Origin: Erysipelotrichaceae bacterium | GTDB taxonomy: Bacteria; Bacillota_I; Bacilli_A; Erysipelotrichales; Erysipelotrichaceae | Direction of reading: 5' to 3' | Assembly: GCA_017473335.1 (NCBI GenBank) | Contig: JAFULN010000040.1 | Span: forward strand, 1 to 64,000 | Length of the DNA: 64,000 nt | Part shown: in pieces, positions 18,480-27,290 of the stretch | How the letters are laid out: each line of letters opens with the position of its first letter | Numbering within the stretch: the first letter of the stretch is position 1 | The notes under the pieces: model-generated | Databases searched by the model: none | Told to the model about the DNA's origin: nothing | What the model saw: only the letters and a program-made list of their open reading frames with translations | Program-made: the position numbers and the translations under genes

Positions 18480-18735
18480 CTACAGTGATTCTATCTTTTC
18501 AATCTCTTTCTTGCCTGCAATCACCATCAATGAATCATCATACTTTAAAAATCATCTGAAAAAGGTGAAATGGACAACTTATCATACGGGTTTTTACGAA
18601 TCCCTAAAACGTTTATACCATACTGATTATGCAAATTCAATTCTTTCAGTGCTTTTTTACCCATTTTCTAGAACATTTTATATCAATAGTGCTTATCTTT
18701 TCATCTAATACAATAAAGCCTAATAAATACTTTGA
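18480..18735 (-). pseudogene. Decayed 3' end of a KtrA/TrkA-type potassium uptake regulator
   Basis: Minus-strand translation gives about 85 residues of a TrkA C-terminal (RCK_C) domain in two frames. The first part reads LLGFIVLDEKIS, then KWVKKALKELNLHNQYGINV and GIRKNPYDKLSISPFSDD. It then hits a TAA, and the next frame continues KYDDSLMVIAGKKEIEKIE to a TAG at 18480. The pattern (basic helix, ELNLRxKYGINV, final DDxLxVIG and exxIEK) is characteristic of KtrA. One frameshift and loss of the whole N-terminal Rossmann domain make it a remnant. The rest of 18736-18900 contains only a short inverted repeat (18783-18797). Confidence 0.72.
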
Positions 18736-18901
18736 ACTTCGTTTTCTTACCGTTCTTTACAACATTTCTTTTTTATACAGAAGGCACATCTTGTGCCGAC
18801 TTTGAAGTGCTAAACAGTCATATTGCCTTCAGTTATTAAATCATGAATATTTTTTCACATGAATTGATTGCAATTTTTGTTTTCTGAAAAGAATTACGTG
18901 G

Positions 18902-18907
18902 TAAAAT
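18902..18907 (+). promoter_or_regulatory. Extended -10 of the lipid kinase gene
   Basis: TGGTAAAAT (TAAAAT at 18902-18907) lies 23 bases before the ATG. The -35 is poor. Confidence 0.45.
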
Positions 18908-18929
18908 AGTCACATATTGGGGAATAAGT

Positions 18930-19820
18930 ATGAAATATGTATTTTTAGTAAATCCTTTTTCAGGAAAGAAACAAGGGAAAGCTGCAGCAGAAATCATTGA
19001 TAAATGCTGTAAAGAAAGAAATCTTGATTATCAAATCATCATGACAGAATATCCAAACCATGCCACTGAACTAGCACAAACCTACTCAAATGCAGACACC
19101 GTTATTATTTCTGTAGGCGGTGATGGAACAGCACTTGAAACGGCAAAGGGAATAAAAGATGGTACAATGGCTATTCTTCCATGTGGTACTGGTAATGACT
19201 ATTACAAAATGATTGCTCCTTATCATTCACTTGAGGAAACTCTCAATAAAACACTTGATGGTAAAATTGTGCAGGTTGATTTAGGAGAGACACATCGTGG
19301 TACTTTTTTGAATTGTCTGTCACTAGGCCTTGATGCACAAGTCAATCATATAGTGTCCAATAAAATGAGAAATAATCCTCTTCCTGGAAGCATAAAGTAT
19401 GTAATCGCAGCTTTTCGTGAACTACTTCGTCCTGAACAGCCTCAAATTACACTCATCGCAGATGGAGAAAAGATTGAACAAACTGTCACATTAGCTGCTG
19501 TCATGCTGGGAAATTGTTATGGAGGAGGCTTCCACCCTACTCCACGTGCAGATCTTCAGGATGGTATGTTTGATCTGTGTATTGTACAAGCTCTACCAAG
19601 AAGAAGAATGCTTCAGCTGATTCTTAAATATAAGGCAGGCAAACATGAACATCTGAAAGAAGTACAAATGCTTAAGGCGAAAGAAGTCACTATCATTTCT
19701 AAAGAACCTGTTATTTTTCAATATGATGGAGAAAGCTTCATTGATACACAAGTCACAATGAAGTGTCATACTCATCGAATTCAAATGCTTGTCCCAAAAG
19801 AATCACTCCTTCATGAGTGA
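18930..19820 (+). CDS. DagK/YegS-type lipid kinase
   Basis: 296 residues of the diacylglycerol-kinase catalytic family. The N-terminal NPFSGKKQGK and the ATP-binding VGGDGTALE (about residue 60) are both present, followed by CGTGNDYYK. Likely phosphorylates diacylglycerol to phosphatidate, returning lipid released by lipoteichoic-acid synthesis; other lipid substrates are possible. Monocistronic: own promoter and a strong terminator that overlaps its stop codon. Confidence 0.88.
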   Translation: MKYVFLVNPFSGKKQGKAAAEIIDKCCKERNLDYQIIMTEYPNHATELAQTYSNADTVIISVGGDGTALETAKGIKDGTMAILPCGTGNDYYKMIAPYHSLEETLNKTLDGKIVQVDLGETHRGTFLNCLSLGLDAQVNHIVSNKMRNNPLPGSIKYVIAAFRELLRPEQPQITLIADGEKIEQTVTLAAVMLGNCYGGGFHPTPRADLQDGMFDLCIVQALPRRRMLQLILKYKAGKHEHLKEVQMLKAKEVTIISKEPVIFQYDGESFIDTQVTMKCHTHRIQMLVPKESLLHE

Positions 19821-19831
19821 TTCTTTTATTT
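19797..19831 (+). terminator. Terminator of the lipid kinase gene
   Basis: Perfect 10-bp stem AGAATCACTC/GAGTGATTCT followed by TTTATTT. Confidence 0.9.
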
Positions 19832-19867
19832 ACTTTTTATAAAAAATAAGGTATCCTACATGCGGAA

Positions 19868-21664
19868 ATGAGTGAGATTATGACATTTAGTGAATTAAAC
19901 TTAAGTGCACCTATTATACGTGCACTAGAAGAAATCGGATATGAAACACCCACTGAAATTCAAAAACAATGCATTCCAGTATTACTGGAACATCATGATT
20001 TATTAGGACAGTCACAAACAGGTACAGGAAAAACCGCTGCCTTTGCTTTGCCTGTTTTGATGAAACTTGAACCTGTAGAGAAAAAACGTCCACAAGTACT
20101 GATTCTCTGTCCTACAAGGGAACTGTGTCTTCAAGTAGGTGCAGAAATTCGTAAATATGCAAAATATATTGAAGGATATCGTACGGTTTGTATTTATGGC
20201 GGTGAACCTATAAACCACCAGATTCTTGATTTAAAAAAAGGTGGAGATATCATTGTCGGTACGCCCGGAAGAGTATTAGATCACATTAGAAGAAAAACCT
20301 TACGCTTCAGCAATCTGCATACTTTTATTCTTGATGAAGCTGATGAAATGCTCAACATGGGATTCATTGATGATATTTTAGAAGTATGTAATGCTTTGCC
20401 AGAAGATAGACAAACAGTACTGTTCAGTGCAACCATGCCTAAAGAAATACTTCATGTAGCGAAAACAATACAAAGAAATCCAGTTGAAATTCGTCTAAAA
20501 GAAAAAACTCTAACTGTAGAAGCTATCGAACAGAGGTACTATGAATGTTCCCCTACTGATAAGAAAAATCTGCTTATGCAGTGCATTCAGATGATGAATC
20601 CATCACAAGCAATGATTTTCTGTAATACAAAGAAAACTGTTGATGATTTATGTGCAGAACTTGTTGCTCAGCATTATCCTGCTGCTGCAATTCATGGTGA
20701 TATGAAACAGGAATCACGCACAAAAGTCATGGATAACTTTAAAGCTAAGAAACTGAATTTTCTGATTGCGACAGATGTTGCCGCACGAGGCATTGATGTA
20801 TCGAACATGGATGTTGTATTTAATTATGATTTGCCTCAGGAAGCAGAATATTATGTTCATCGTATAGGAAGAACAGGAAGAGCCGGAAATACTGGATTAG
20901 CAGTTACCTTTATTACACCACGTCAAAGAAACAAACTGCATGATATTGAAGTTCTCACACGTAGTAAACTGACTAAAATGGAACTGCCAAGTGAAAGAGA
21001 AATGAAACAGCTTCAGATCAATCAAATTCGCATGCAAATGAATGAGATGCTTAGTAAACCTGTTGCACCAGCCATTACCGCGCTATTAGAAGAAATGATG
21101 TTTGAAGGATACAGCTATAAACAAATCGCTGAAGCACTTGCTTCAGGAATGTTGAAACAATCGTCTTTAGAAACTCTCGCAAAAGCACCTGAAGAAAATT
21201 CTCTAGTCATCAAAAGTGATGCAACCAGCTGGATAGTAATCAATGTAGGACATGATCAGGATATCAACGCAGCCCATGTTGTGAGTGCTATTGCAGAAGT
21301 CAGTGGTCTTTCCGGAACAAACATTGGAAAAATCAAGATTGATCAGGATGAAACCTTTGTTGAAATCCCAAAAGAAGTTGATAAAAAGATTATCAAAGCA
21401 TTAAAGAAACAAACCATTAAAGGATATCCAATCCAAGTCACACTATTAAATGAAGCACCTGGTTTTTTAAGAAAATACAGAAAAACAGATGTAGAAGAAA
21501 AGAAGCAAGAAAAAGTTTCAAAAACTGATAAACCAGCTAAAACTGAAAAAAAAGCTTCAAAAGCTAAACCTAAAAAAGTAAAACCAAACTGTCACAAAGA
21601 TAAAAAGAAGAAAGAAATCAGAAAAAAGGCTGAACCTCGCTCAAATCGCGGAAGACGCAGATAA
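19868..21664 (+). CDS. DEAD-box RNA helicase with C-terminal RNA-binding domain
   Basis: About 598 residues. Helicase core: Q motif with PTEIQKQCIP, Walker A SQTGTGKT, PTREL, GTPGR, DEAD (LDEADEML), SAT, and the C-terminal HRIGRTGRAG. A DbpA/CsdA-type RNA-binding domain lies near 445-530, then a lysine-rich tail. It resembles CshA/DeaD helicases involved in ribosome assembly and mRNA decay in the cold. The ATG at 19880 (MTFSELNLS, the typical family start) may be the true start; neither site has a strong ribosome-binding sequence. Confidence 0.92.
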   Translation: MSEIMTFSELNLSAPIIRALEEIGYETPTEIQKQCIPVLLEHHDLLGQSQTGTGKTAAFALPVLMKLEPVEKKRPQVLILCPTRELCLQVGAEIRKYAKYIEGYRTVCIYGGEPINHQILDLKKGGDIIVGTPGRVLDHIRRKTLRFSNLHTFILDEADEMLNMGFIDDILEVCNALPEDRQTVLFSATMPKEILHVAKTIQRNPVEIRLKEKTLTVEAIEQRYYECSPTDKKNLLMQCIQMMNPSQAMIFCNTKKTVDDLCAELVAQHYPAAAIHGDMKQESRTKVMDNFKAKKLNFLIATDVAARGIDVSNMDVVFNYDLPQEAEYYVHRIGRTGRAGNTGLAVTFITPRQRNKLHDIEVLTRSKLTKMELPSEREMKQLQINQIRMQMNEMLSKPVAPAITALLEEMMFEGYSYKQIAEALASGMLKQSSLETLAKAPEENSLVIKSDATSWIVINVGHDQDINAAHVVSAIAEVSGLSGTNIGKIKIDQDETFVEIPKEVDKKIIKALKKQTIKGYPIQVTLLNEAPGFLRKYRKTDVEEKKQEKVSKTDKPAKTEKKASKAKPKKVKPNCHKDKKKKEIRKKAEPRSNRGRRR

Positions 21665-21667
21665 AGA

Positions 21668-21706
21668 AAAAACGTGTGCAAATTAATGCACACGTTTGTT
21701 TTTTTA
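21668..21706. terminator. Terminator after the helicase gene
   Basis: An 11-bp perfect stem AAACGTGTGCA/TGCACACGTTT with GTTTTTTT on the plus strand. The A-rich left flank could also serve the convergent rubrerythrin gene. Confidence 0.9.
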
Positions 21707-21709
21707 GAA

Positions 21710-22255
21710 TTAATAGTTTGATGGTTGAATCATGAAGTAAGCTCTTGGATGATTGCAGACTGGACATACTTCTGGAGCTTCTTTTCCATAGTGCAGATGT
21801 CCACAGTTACGGCATTCCCAAACAACTTCTTCTGGTCTTTCAAACACTTTGTTTTCTTTCAGATTTCTCAAAAGAGCCAAATAACGAGCTTCATGAGCAG
21901 CTTCAACCTTTGCAACGCCTTCCATTACTTCAGCGATTTCATCAAAGCCTTCTTCACGTGCTTCCTGTGCCATACGTGCATACATATCTGTCCATTCAAA
22001 ATTTTCACCTGCAGCTGCATCTTCAAGATTTATTTCAGTAGTAGGCACTTTGCCGCCATGCAGATATTTAAACCACAGCTTAGCATGTTCTTTTTCATTT
22101 GCTGCTGTATCTTCAAAGAAGGCTGCAATCTGCTGATAGCCATCTTTTTTAGCCTGAGATGCATAGAAAGTATACTTGTTGCGAGCCTGACTTTCCCCTG
22201 CAAATGCTTCCATTAAATTCTTTTCCGTTTTTGTTCCTTTTAAATCTTTCATCAT
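21710..22255 (-). CDS. rbr: Rubrerythrin
   Basis: A diiron peroxidase that reduces hydrogen peroxide in anaerobes. 181 residues (or 180 from the second ATG). The ferritin-like four-helix domain shows the carboxylate ligands in AFAGESQARNKY, NEKEHAK and KVEAAHEARY; the C-terminal rubredoxin-like domain has CRNCGHLHYG and CPVCNHP. AAAGGAGGA ribosome site. It lies 23 bases downstream of the ZIP transporter gene and is likely cotranscribed. It fits an anaerobic host that must handle oxidative stress and metal supply together. Confidence 0.95.
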   Translation of the reverse strand: MMKDLKGTKTEKNLMEAFAGESQARNKYTFYASQAKKDGYQQIAAFFEDTAANEKEHAKLWFKYLHGGKVPTTEINLEDAAAGENFEWTDMYARMAQEAREEGFDEIAEVMEGVAKVEAAHEARYLALLRNLKENKVFERPEEVVWECRNCGHLHYGKEAPEVCPVCNHPRAYFMIQPSNY

Positions 22256-22278
22256 TTTATCCTCCTTTATATGATGAT

Positions 22279-23076
22279 TTATCCTAAAGCAACATCAAGT
22301 ATCATCATAACGACAAATCCCAAAATACATCCAACTGTCGAAAGATGAGTTGCTTCATGATCTCCATTTTGAGCTTCTGGAATCAATTCCTCCACTACAA
22401 CATATATCATTGCACCTGCCGCAAAAGCAAGCGCATATGGAAGTACAGGTTTCATAATTGTTACCAAGGCTGCGCCTAATAAAGCTGAGAAAGGTTCAAC
22501 CATACCTGATGCCTGTCCATAAAGAAAGCTCTTAAATCGGCTAAGTCCTTCCTTGCGCAAAGGAATGGATACAGCAGCCCCTTCTGGAAAATTCTGAATT
22601 CCAATACCAAGGGCAACAGCAAACGCAGCCATCAAAGAACCAGTCGTCCCTAAAGAACCAAAGGCAACACCAACCGCAAGCCCCTCAGGAATATTATGCA
22701 ACGTAATCGACAAGACAAGAAGTATACTGCGCTTTAAGTTCGTCTTTGGTCCTTCTGTTTCTTGAGCTCCTAAATGAAGATGTGGAACCAAATGGTCAAA
22801 CCCCCACAAAAAGCCGGCACCTAAAAGAAAACCAATCGAAACAACAGCCCAGCCCGGTACATTCCCTTCTTCTGCAGCTTCAATTGCCGGCAACAAAAGA
22901 GAGAAAAAGCTTGCCGCAATCATTACCCCTGAGGCAAAACCCAGCATCATATTTAAAAATTTAGGTTTAATCTCTTTGAAAAAGAAGACTAGACCAGCAC
23001 CTAACGCTGTCATAAACCAAGTAAAACAAGTTGCCAATACAGCAAGAAGAACAGGATTAGACAAAACAGAATTCAT
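22279..23076 (-). CDS. ZIP family metal transporter
   Basis: 265 residues with about eight membrane helices. The metal-binding transmembrane motifs are HNIPEG (about residue 128) and NFPEG (about residue 167), and there is a short His-rich loop (HLVPHLHLG). It likely imports zinc or other divalent metal. The third ATG (23076) is chosen because AAGGAGG is nine bases upstream. Followed by rubrerythrin. Confidence 0.9.
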   Translation of the reverse strand: MNSVLSNPVLLAVLATCFTWFMTALGAGLVFFFKEIKPKFLNMMLGFASGVMIAASFFSLLLPAIEAAEEGNVPGWAVVSIGFLLGAGFLWGFDHLVPHLHLGAQETEGPKTNLKRSILLVLSITLHNIPEGLAVGVAFGSLGTTGSLMAAFAVALGIGIQNFPEGAAVSIPLRKEGLSRFKSFLYGQASGMVEPFSALLGAALVTIMKPVLPYALAFAAGAMIYVVVEELIPEAQNGDHEATHLSTVGCILGFVVMMILDVALG

Positions 23077-23100
23077 TGTCATCATCCTCCTTTCTCATTT

Positions 23101-23129
23101 ACTATATCGAATTCACGGTCATTTTACAA
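23101..23129 (-). promoter_or_regulatory. Sigma-A promoter of the ZIP-rubrerythrin pair
   Basis: TTGTAA (23124-23129) and TATAGT (23101-23106), spacing 17. The spacer holds GTGAATTC, also found upstream of the response-regulator gene. The -35 overlaps the stop codon of the histidine kinase gene. Confidence 0.7.
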
Positions 23130-24581
23130 GCTATTTGAGTTTTCAAGTTCAAACCAGAAGATTGTTCCTTTCTTTTGTTTAGAAATAACACCGTATTCAG
23201 CATGATGCAATTTCAAAATCTCTTTACAGATACTCAATCCAATTCCACTTCCAGAATGAGCTCTTACATGTTCCTTATCAATTTTATAGTATCTTTCCCA
23301 GATTGAATCCAGTTTATCCTCTGGTATTCCTTCTCCATAATCTTGAACTTCAACACGAACATTTTTATTTTTATTCAATGCGCGTATTTCTATTTTCTGC
23401 ACATCGCCTGAATATTGAATCGCATTATTGATAAAATTATACACTACCTGCTCAATACGGTTTTTATCTGCCAGCACATAAAGATTCTCTTCAACATTAA
23501 GGTGAATTTCAAATCCCTGCGATTCCATATATTTCTGATAACGATCCACAATACTGTGTAAAACAGCTGTAATATTCATTTTCTCAATACGAAGTTCAAT
23601 TTTATTTTCCTGAAGCTTGCTTAAATCAAGTAAATCATTGACTAAAAGTGTTAAACGATGAGCTTCATCAATAATCACCTGCGCATTTTCAGGAGTATTT
23701 TCACCAGGCAAATCACGCATCATTTCGCTGTAACCTTCTATCATTGTAAGTGGTGTCCTTAAATCATGAGAAACATTTGAGAGTAAATCACGGCGCATCT
23801 GATCAACTTGTTTTAATTTTAAAGCTGCAGTATTCATTGTTTCATTCAATTCATCAATTTCCTGATATCCAGATGCATTAAACTGAACATCATAATTCCC
23901 AGTCCCTAAAATACGTGCTGCTTTATTGATTTCTTCCAAAGGCCTAGTCACCTTCAAAGTCATAAAAGCAGCCAGAAGCACTGCCATAAGACAAATAATA
24001 GCAGTAATTACAATCAGCTGGAAACGAAGTGTCTCAACAGTAGAACTCACTGGAGAAAGACGAGAACTTACTAAAACCAGTCCGTCCAACCCCTGAACAC
24101 CTAAGGCTTTAGCCAAAACAATATCTTGATTGCCAGTCTGTTTATATGTAATCTTCCCACCAATTATATTTCCAACTGGAATGACTTCAACAGTTTCTGA
24201 AACATACATCCCCTGATTCTCTCTAGCTTTTTGCCAGTAATTCAATACCTGTTCATCCGTTAATCGTGCAACTGCACAAGCAGAACGTTCATGTGTCAAA
24301 TACTGAACATTGCCAGGAATCGCATCCTGATTAATCAGCTGAATGACACGTATGCATACTTCATGTTCAGAACTCAATGTATCAATACTTTGCTGAAGTC
24401 CATCTGAAGATAAATCATTTTCAATTTGTGATGCAACAAAACTAATATTTCTTGTCTTGATAGATTTATAAAAACTGTCTAAAAAGACAGTCTGAAAAAG
24501 CCAGATTAAGGAAATCATGGCAAATACAAATGTAAGCAGATAAATCAAAATCTTCCAGCGAAGACTAAATTGTCTTTTCAA
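23124..24581 (-). CDS. Membrane sensor histidine kinase
   Basis: About 485 residues. Two membrane helices (about 10-30 and 190-212) flank an extracytoplasmic sensor of roughly 160 residues. Then follow HAMP, the HisKA domain with the phosphoacceptor in NVSHDLRTPLT (about residue 280), and a HATPase domain (NFINNAIQYSG, DYGEGIPEDKL, GSGIGLSIC). Start placed at the TTG at 24581: AGAGGGG is about 11 bases upstream, whereas the first in-frame TTG (24593) touches it. It overlaps the response-regulator gene by 17 bases. The signal is unknown. Confidence 0.92.
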   Translation of the reverse strand: MKRQFSLRWKILIYLLTFVFAMISLIWLFQTVFLDSFYKSIKTRNISFVASQIENDLSSDGLQQSIDTLSSEHEVCIRVIQLINQDAIPGNVQYLTHERSACAVARLTDEQVLNYWQKARENQGMYVSETVEVIPVGNIIGGKITYKQTGNQDIVLAKALGVQGLDGLVLVSSRLSPVSSTVETLRFQLIVITAIICLMAVLLAAFMTLKVTRPLEEINKAARILGTGNYDVQFNASGYQEIDELNETMNTAALKLKQVDQMRRDLLSNVSHDLRTPLTMIEGYSEMMRDLPGENTPENAQVIIDEAHRLTLLVNDLLDLSKLQENKIELRIEKMNITAVLHSIVDRYQKYMESQGFEIHLNVEENLYVLADKNRIEQVVYNFINNAIQYSGDVQKIEIRALNKNKNVRVEVQDYGEGIPEDKLDSIWERYYKIDKEHVRAHSGSGIGLSICKEILKLHHAEYGVISKQKKGTIFWFELENSNSL

Positions 24582-25233
24582 AACGATAGCCAACCCCTCT
24601 TAATGTAACAATGAATTTACTGTAATCCTTTAAATTGCGGCGAAGCAGTTTAATATGCGTGTCTAATGTACGATCATCACCAAAAAAATCATATCCCCAA
24701 ACAATCTGAAGAAGCTTTTCTCGTGTCATCGCAATCCCTCGATTGTTCACAAGTGTACACAACAAATCATATTCTTTAGGAGAAAGCTGTACAATTTCTC
24801 CATCCACAAATACCTGGTGTGCAGAAAAATCAATTTTAAGTCCTTCTATTTCAAAAGTATCATTTTCCTGTATTTTTGAACGCTTTAAAATTGCCTTGAT
24901 GCGCATCATCAGCTCTTTCGGTGAAAAAGGTTTAACCACATAATCATCCACACCCAAATCAAAACCATGAATCTTGTCATACTCTTCACCAAGTGCAGAC
25001 AACATTAAAATAGGTACATTTTTTTCTTTACGAATCTGACGACAAGCAGAAAAGCCATCCAATTCAGGCATCATAATATCCATGACAATACAGTCAAAAT
25101 CATTTGATAATGCCATATCAACAGCTTCTATGCCATTGCATGCCTCTTGTGTAAAAAAGCCTTCATACTGAGCATATTTACGTATCATTTCACGAATCTT
25201 GATTTCATCATCTACAATCAAAATCTTTATCAT
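24565..25233 (-). CDS. OmpR/PhoB-type response regulator
   Basis: 222 residues. A receiver domain (VDDE; phosphoacceptor Asp in MDIMMPELDG; Lys in VVKPFSP) is joined to a winged-helix output domain (SPKEYDLLC, TLDTHIKLLRRNL, RGVGYRF). The ATG at 25233 has GGTGAT upstream; the longer frame to 25254 is less likely. Transcribed with its kinase. A direct repeat upstream (25265-25281) is a candidate binding site. Confidence 0.93.
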   Translation of the reverse strand: MIKILIVDDEIKIREMIRKYAQYEGFFTQEACNGIEAVDMALSNDFDCIVMDIMMPELDGFSACRQIRKEKNVPILMLSALGEEYDKIHGFDLGVDDYVVKPFSPKELMMRIKAILKRSKIQENDTFEIEGLKIDFSAHQVFVDGEIVQLSPKEYDLLCTLVNNRGIAMTREKLLQIVWGYDFFGDDRTLDTHIKLLRRNLKDYSKFIVTLRGVGYRFEKTI

Positions 25234-25264
25234 TTTCATCACCAGCTTCATCATACAAGTACAC

Positions 25265-25299
25265 TGTGAATTCCATGTGAACCTGTCTTTATTTTACCA
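25265..25299 (-). promoter_or_regulatory. Promoter and direct-repeat operator of the two-component operon
   Basis: TGGTAAAAT forms an extended -10 (TAAAAT at 25291-25296). Just downstream, TGTGAA occurs twice on the plus strand at 25265 and 25276, an 11-base period as for OmpR-family tandem sites. Confidence 0.45.
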
Positions 25300-25318
25300 C
25301 AACTGTGACATGCTTTCA

Positions 25319-25830
25319 CCACTTATAGAAGTGGGGGTTCTCAGTCAAGGAATTTTTATTCCAGGCTCTTTGAGCTATCACTGTATGTCCTGCAGTTCTT
25401 AAGGTTTATTTACTCCACTACAAATTGCATTCCTTCTTTTTTGATGTTCTGTGCTGCATTTTGATTGCGATCATGAACAGGATGACATGTTGGACATTGC
25501 CACTGTTTTATCACGAAAGAAATTCTTATATGCATTATCTAAGTGCCTGTGTGCCTGTTGTAAAGCGATACTATTCACTTCTTTAAAAAAATCTTTTTCT
25601 TTCATGAGCTTTACCAGATTAGAAGCACATTCCGTATAAGACAGTGATTTCTTATTTTCTTCATATCTTTTAGTTTTTACATCCAAATAATGATTATAGA
25701 CAAGACGCACATAGCCAAAAGTCTTGGCAAGCAGAACTTTCTGTGATTCTTTTGGAAAGATTCTGAATTTATACGCTTTATATCTTGTACTTATGATTGC
25801 CTCTACATCCAAAGTGGAGCCATTTATCAT
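25319..25830 (-). mobile_element. Internally deleted IS200/IS605-type element
   Basis: Contains both ends of a tnpB gene and a right-end-like hairpin (CCACTT/AAGTGG at 25319-25334) about 75 bases after the stop codon, the usual position of such hairpins in TnpB elements. No tnpA and no complete left end were recognised; 25831-26007 shows nothing else. Confidence 0.65.
25410..25830 (-). pseudogene. tnpB remnant with a large internal deletion
   Basis: The N-terminal 110 residues are TnpB-like (YKAYKFRIFPKESQKVLLAK, FGYVRLVYNHYL, DNAYKNFF). Around 25515 the frame breaks. The next frame immediately continues with the C-terminal half zinc ribbon and last catalytic Asp (KQWQCPTCHPVHDRNQNAAQ) to a TAA at 25410. 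A normal TnpB has about 370-400 residues, so some 220-250 codons, including two of three RuvC acidic residues, are gone. It cannot be an active nuclease. The ATG at 25830 may not be the original start. Confidence 0.8.
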
Positions 25831-26007
25831 GTATCACAGTACATTTAAACTATTTGACACTGGCTTGATTATTATTTTTGTCATCACATAAATGAAAGAG
25901 AAAATCCAATTTCAAAAACCTTTAAAATCAATAGATTTTCTTAAGAAAACCAATTCATCTCACCACATGATAGAAGATAGCAGCTTTCTTGCTTCCGGTA
26001 TTTGATA

Positions 26008-26037
26008 AATAATAAAACGGACAAATCATGTCCGTCT
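26008..26037 (-). terminator. Terminator of mrp
   Basis: ACGGACA/TGTCCGT 7-bp stem (26017-26035) followed on the minus strand by TTTATTATTT. Confidence 0.8.
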
Positions 26038-26855
26038 TATAAAGATTTAATTTTATCGACTGCTTTAGAAAGTACAGATGTATCTGCCAGCTCAATGTTC
26101 CCTTCATCCACTAAACTTGCAGTTAATGGATCCAATGGAATCTGTGCAAGTAATTCAAGACCATATTTATCACAGATTTCCTGTGCATGACTCTCTCCAA
26201 ATACATATAGTTTCTTTTCACAGTCAGGACACTGTACATAACTCATATTTTCAACAATCCCTAATACAGGAACATTCATCATATTGGCCATGACAATTGC
26301 TTTTTCAACAATCATTCCAACCAGTTCCTGAGGTGTTGTGACAATAATGATACCATCCACTGGAAGCTGCTGAAACACTGTCAGTGCAACATCTCCAGTT
26401 CCTGGAGGCATATCTACAAACATGTAGTCAACATCAGTCCACACTACATCTGTATAAAACTGTGCAACCATAGAACCAATAATTGGCCCTCTTAATAAAA
26501 CAGGCTGAGTTTCCTGTTCCAGAAGAAGATTTGTAGAAATCATCTGAATACCAGTATCGGTAACAGCAGGATACATTCCCTGATCATTACCACCAATTGC
26601 AGTATGAACACCAAAAGACTTAGGGATAGAAGGACCCGTAATGTCACCATCCAAAATCGCTACCTGTTTCTTTTCTTTCTGCATGGCAACAGCCATCAAA
26701 GAAGTAACTAAAGACTTCCCTACACCACCTTTGCCGCTAATTACGCCAATCACCTTGTTGACTTTACTATAAGGATTTAGCTGAGCTTTCTGAATTCCTT
26801 TTCTTTCTGAACAATTTTTACTGCAGCTGGCACAGTTGTGATCGCATTCACTCAT
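26037..26855 (-). CDS. mrp: Mrp/NBP35-type iron-sulfur carrier ATPase
   Basis: 272 residues. The N-terminal cysteine cluster CDHNCASCSKNC is followed by the deviant Walker A GKGGVGKS (about residue 43), GDITGPS, DMPPGTGD and the C-terminal CPDCEKK that bridges the dimer Fe-S cluster. It transfers iron-sulfur clusters to target proteins. The ATG at 26855 follows AGGAG by eight bases. An extended -10 (TGCTAAAAT, TAAAAT at 26888-26893) lies upstream. Confidence 0.92.
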   Translation of the reverse strand: MSECDHNCASCSKNCSERKGIQKAQLNPYSKVNKVIGVISGKGGVGKSLVTSLMAVAMQKEKKQVAILDGDITGPSIPKSFGVHTAIGGNDQGMYPAVTDTGIQMISTNLLLEQETQPVLLRGPIIGSMVAQFYTDVVWTDVDYMFVDMPPGTGDVALTVFQQLPVDGIIIVTTPQELVGMIVEKAIVMANMMNVPVLGIVENMSYVQCPDCEKKLYVFGESHAQEICDKYGLELLAQIPLDPLTASLVDEGNIELADTSVLSKAVDKIKSL

Positions 26856-26956
26856 TGTTTCATCTCCTAACTTAAACTTACTAGAGTATTTTAGCACACT
26901 TTTCATTAAAAGCATAATTATATCTTTATCACCTTTACCTGATTCTAAAACACAAT

Positions 26957-26962
26957 TATAAT
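26957..26962 (+). promoter_or_regulatory. -10 of the small plus-strand operon
   Basis: TATAAT at 26957-26962 with TTTACC 17 bases upstream (26934-26939). Divergent from the mrp promoter. Confidence 0.5.
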
Positions 26963-26981
26963 ATGTACAGGAGTGAAAGCT

Positions 26982-27290
26982 ATGATTCTGTTTATTTTTT
27001 CAATTTTATCTTGTTGTTTTATATTTCTTTCATGGAGGACATATCATTCAGTTACACCTGTGAATCTATGGGCTAACGATACAACTGAAATCAAAGTGAA
27101 AGATGTACAAAAATACAATCATTCCTGCAGTAAACTATTATTAGGATATGCATTTTCACTATTCATTTCAGGCATAATGACACAAACTCAAAACATTTTG
27201 ATGATTATCATAGCTATACTGCTTATTGTCTTTTCATCTTTACTACTTATGATTCTTTATACAAATATTGAAGGAAAATATAGACTATGA
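26982..27290 (+). CDS. Small membrane protein of unknown function
   Basis: About 102 residues with an N-terminal helix (1-20), a polar loop containing NLWANDTTEIKVKDV, and two further hydrophobic helices (about 52-72 and 75-95). ATG at 26982 with AGGAG eight bases upstream. It overlaps the next gene by four bases (ATGA). I do not recognise the family. Confidence 0.75.
   Translation: MILFIFSILSCCFIFLSWRTYHSVTPVNLWANDTTEIKVKDVQKYNHSCSKLLLGYAFSLFISGIMTQTQNILMIIIAILLIVFSSLLLMILYTNIEGKYRL

Noticed and set aside
18511-18708. 65-codon plus-strand frame
   Set aside because: The opposite strand carries the recognisable ktrA remnant; no ribosome site or family similarity on the plus strand.
18783-18797. 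Inverted repeat GGCACA-TCT-TGTGCC
   Set aside because: Perfect but short, without a T-run or an adjacent promoter; no role can be supported.
21725-22216. 163-codon plus-strand frame opposite rubrerythrin
   Set aside because: It is the mirror of a well-conserved gene, has no ribosome site and a Phe/Cys-rich composition typical of an antisense shadow.
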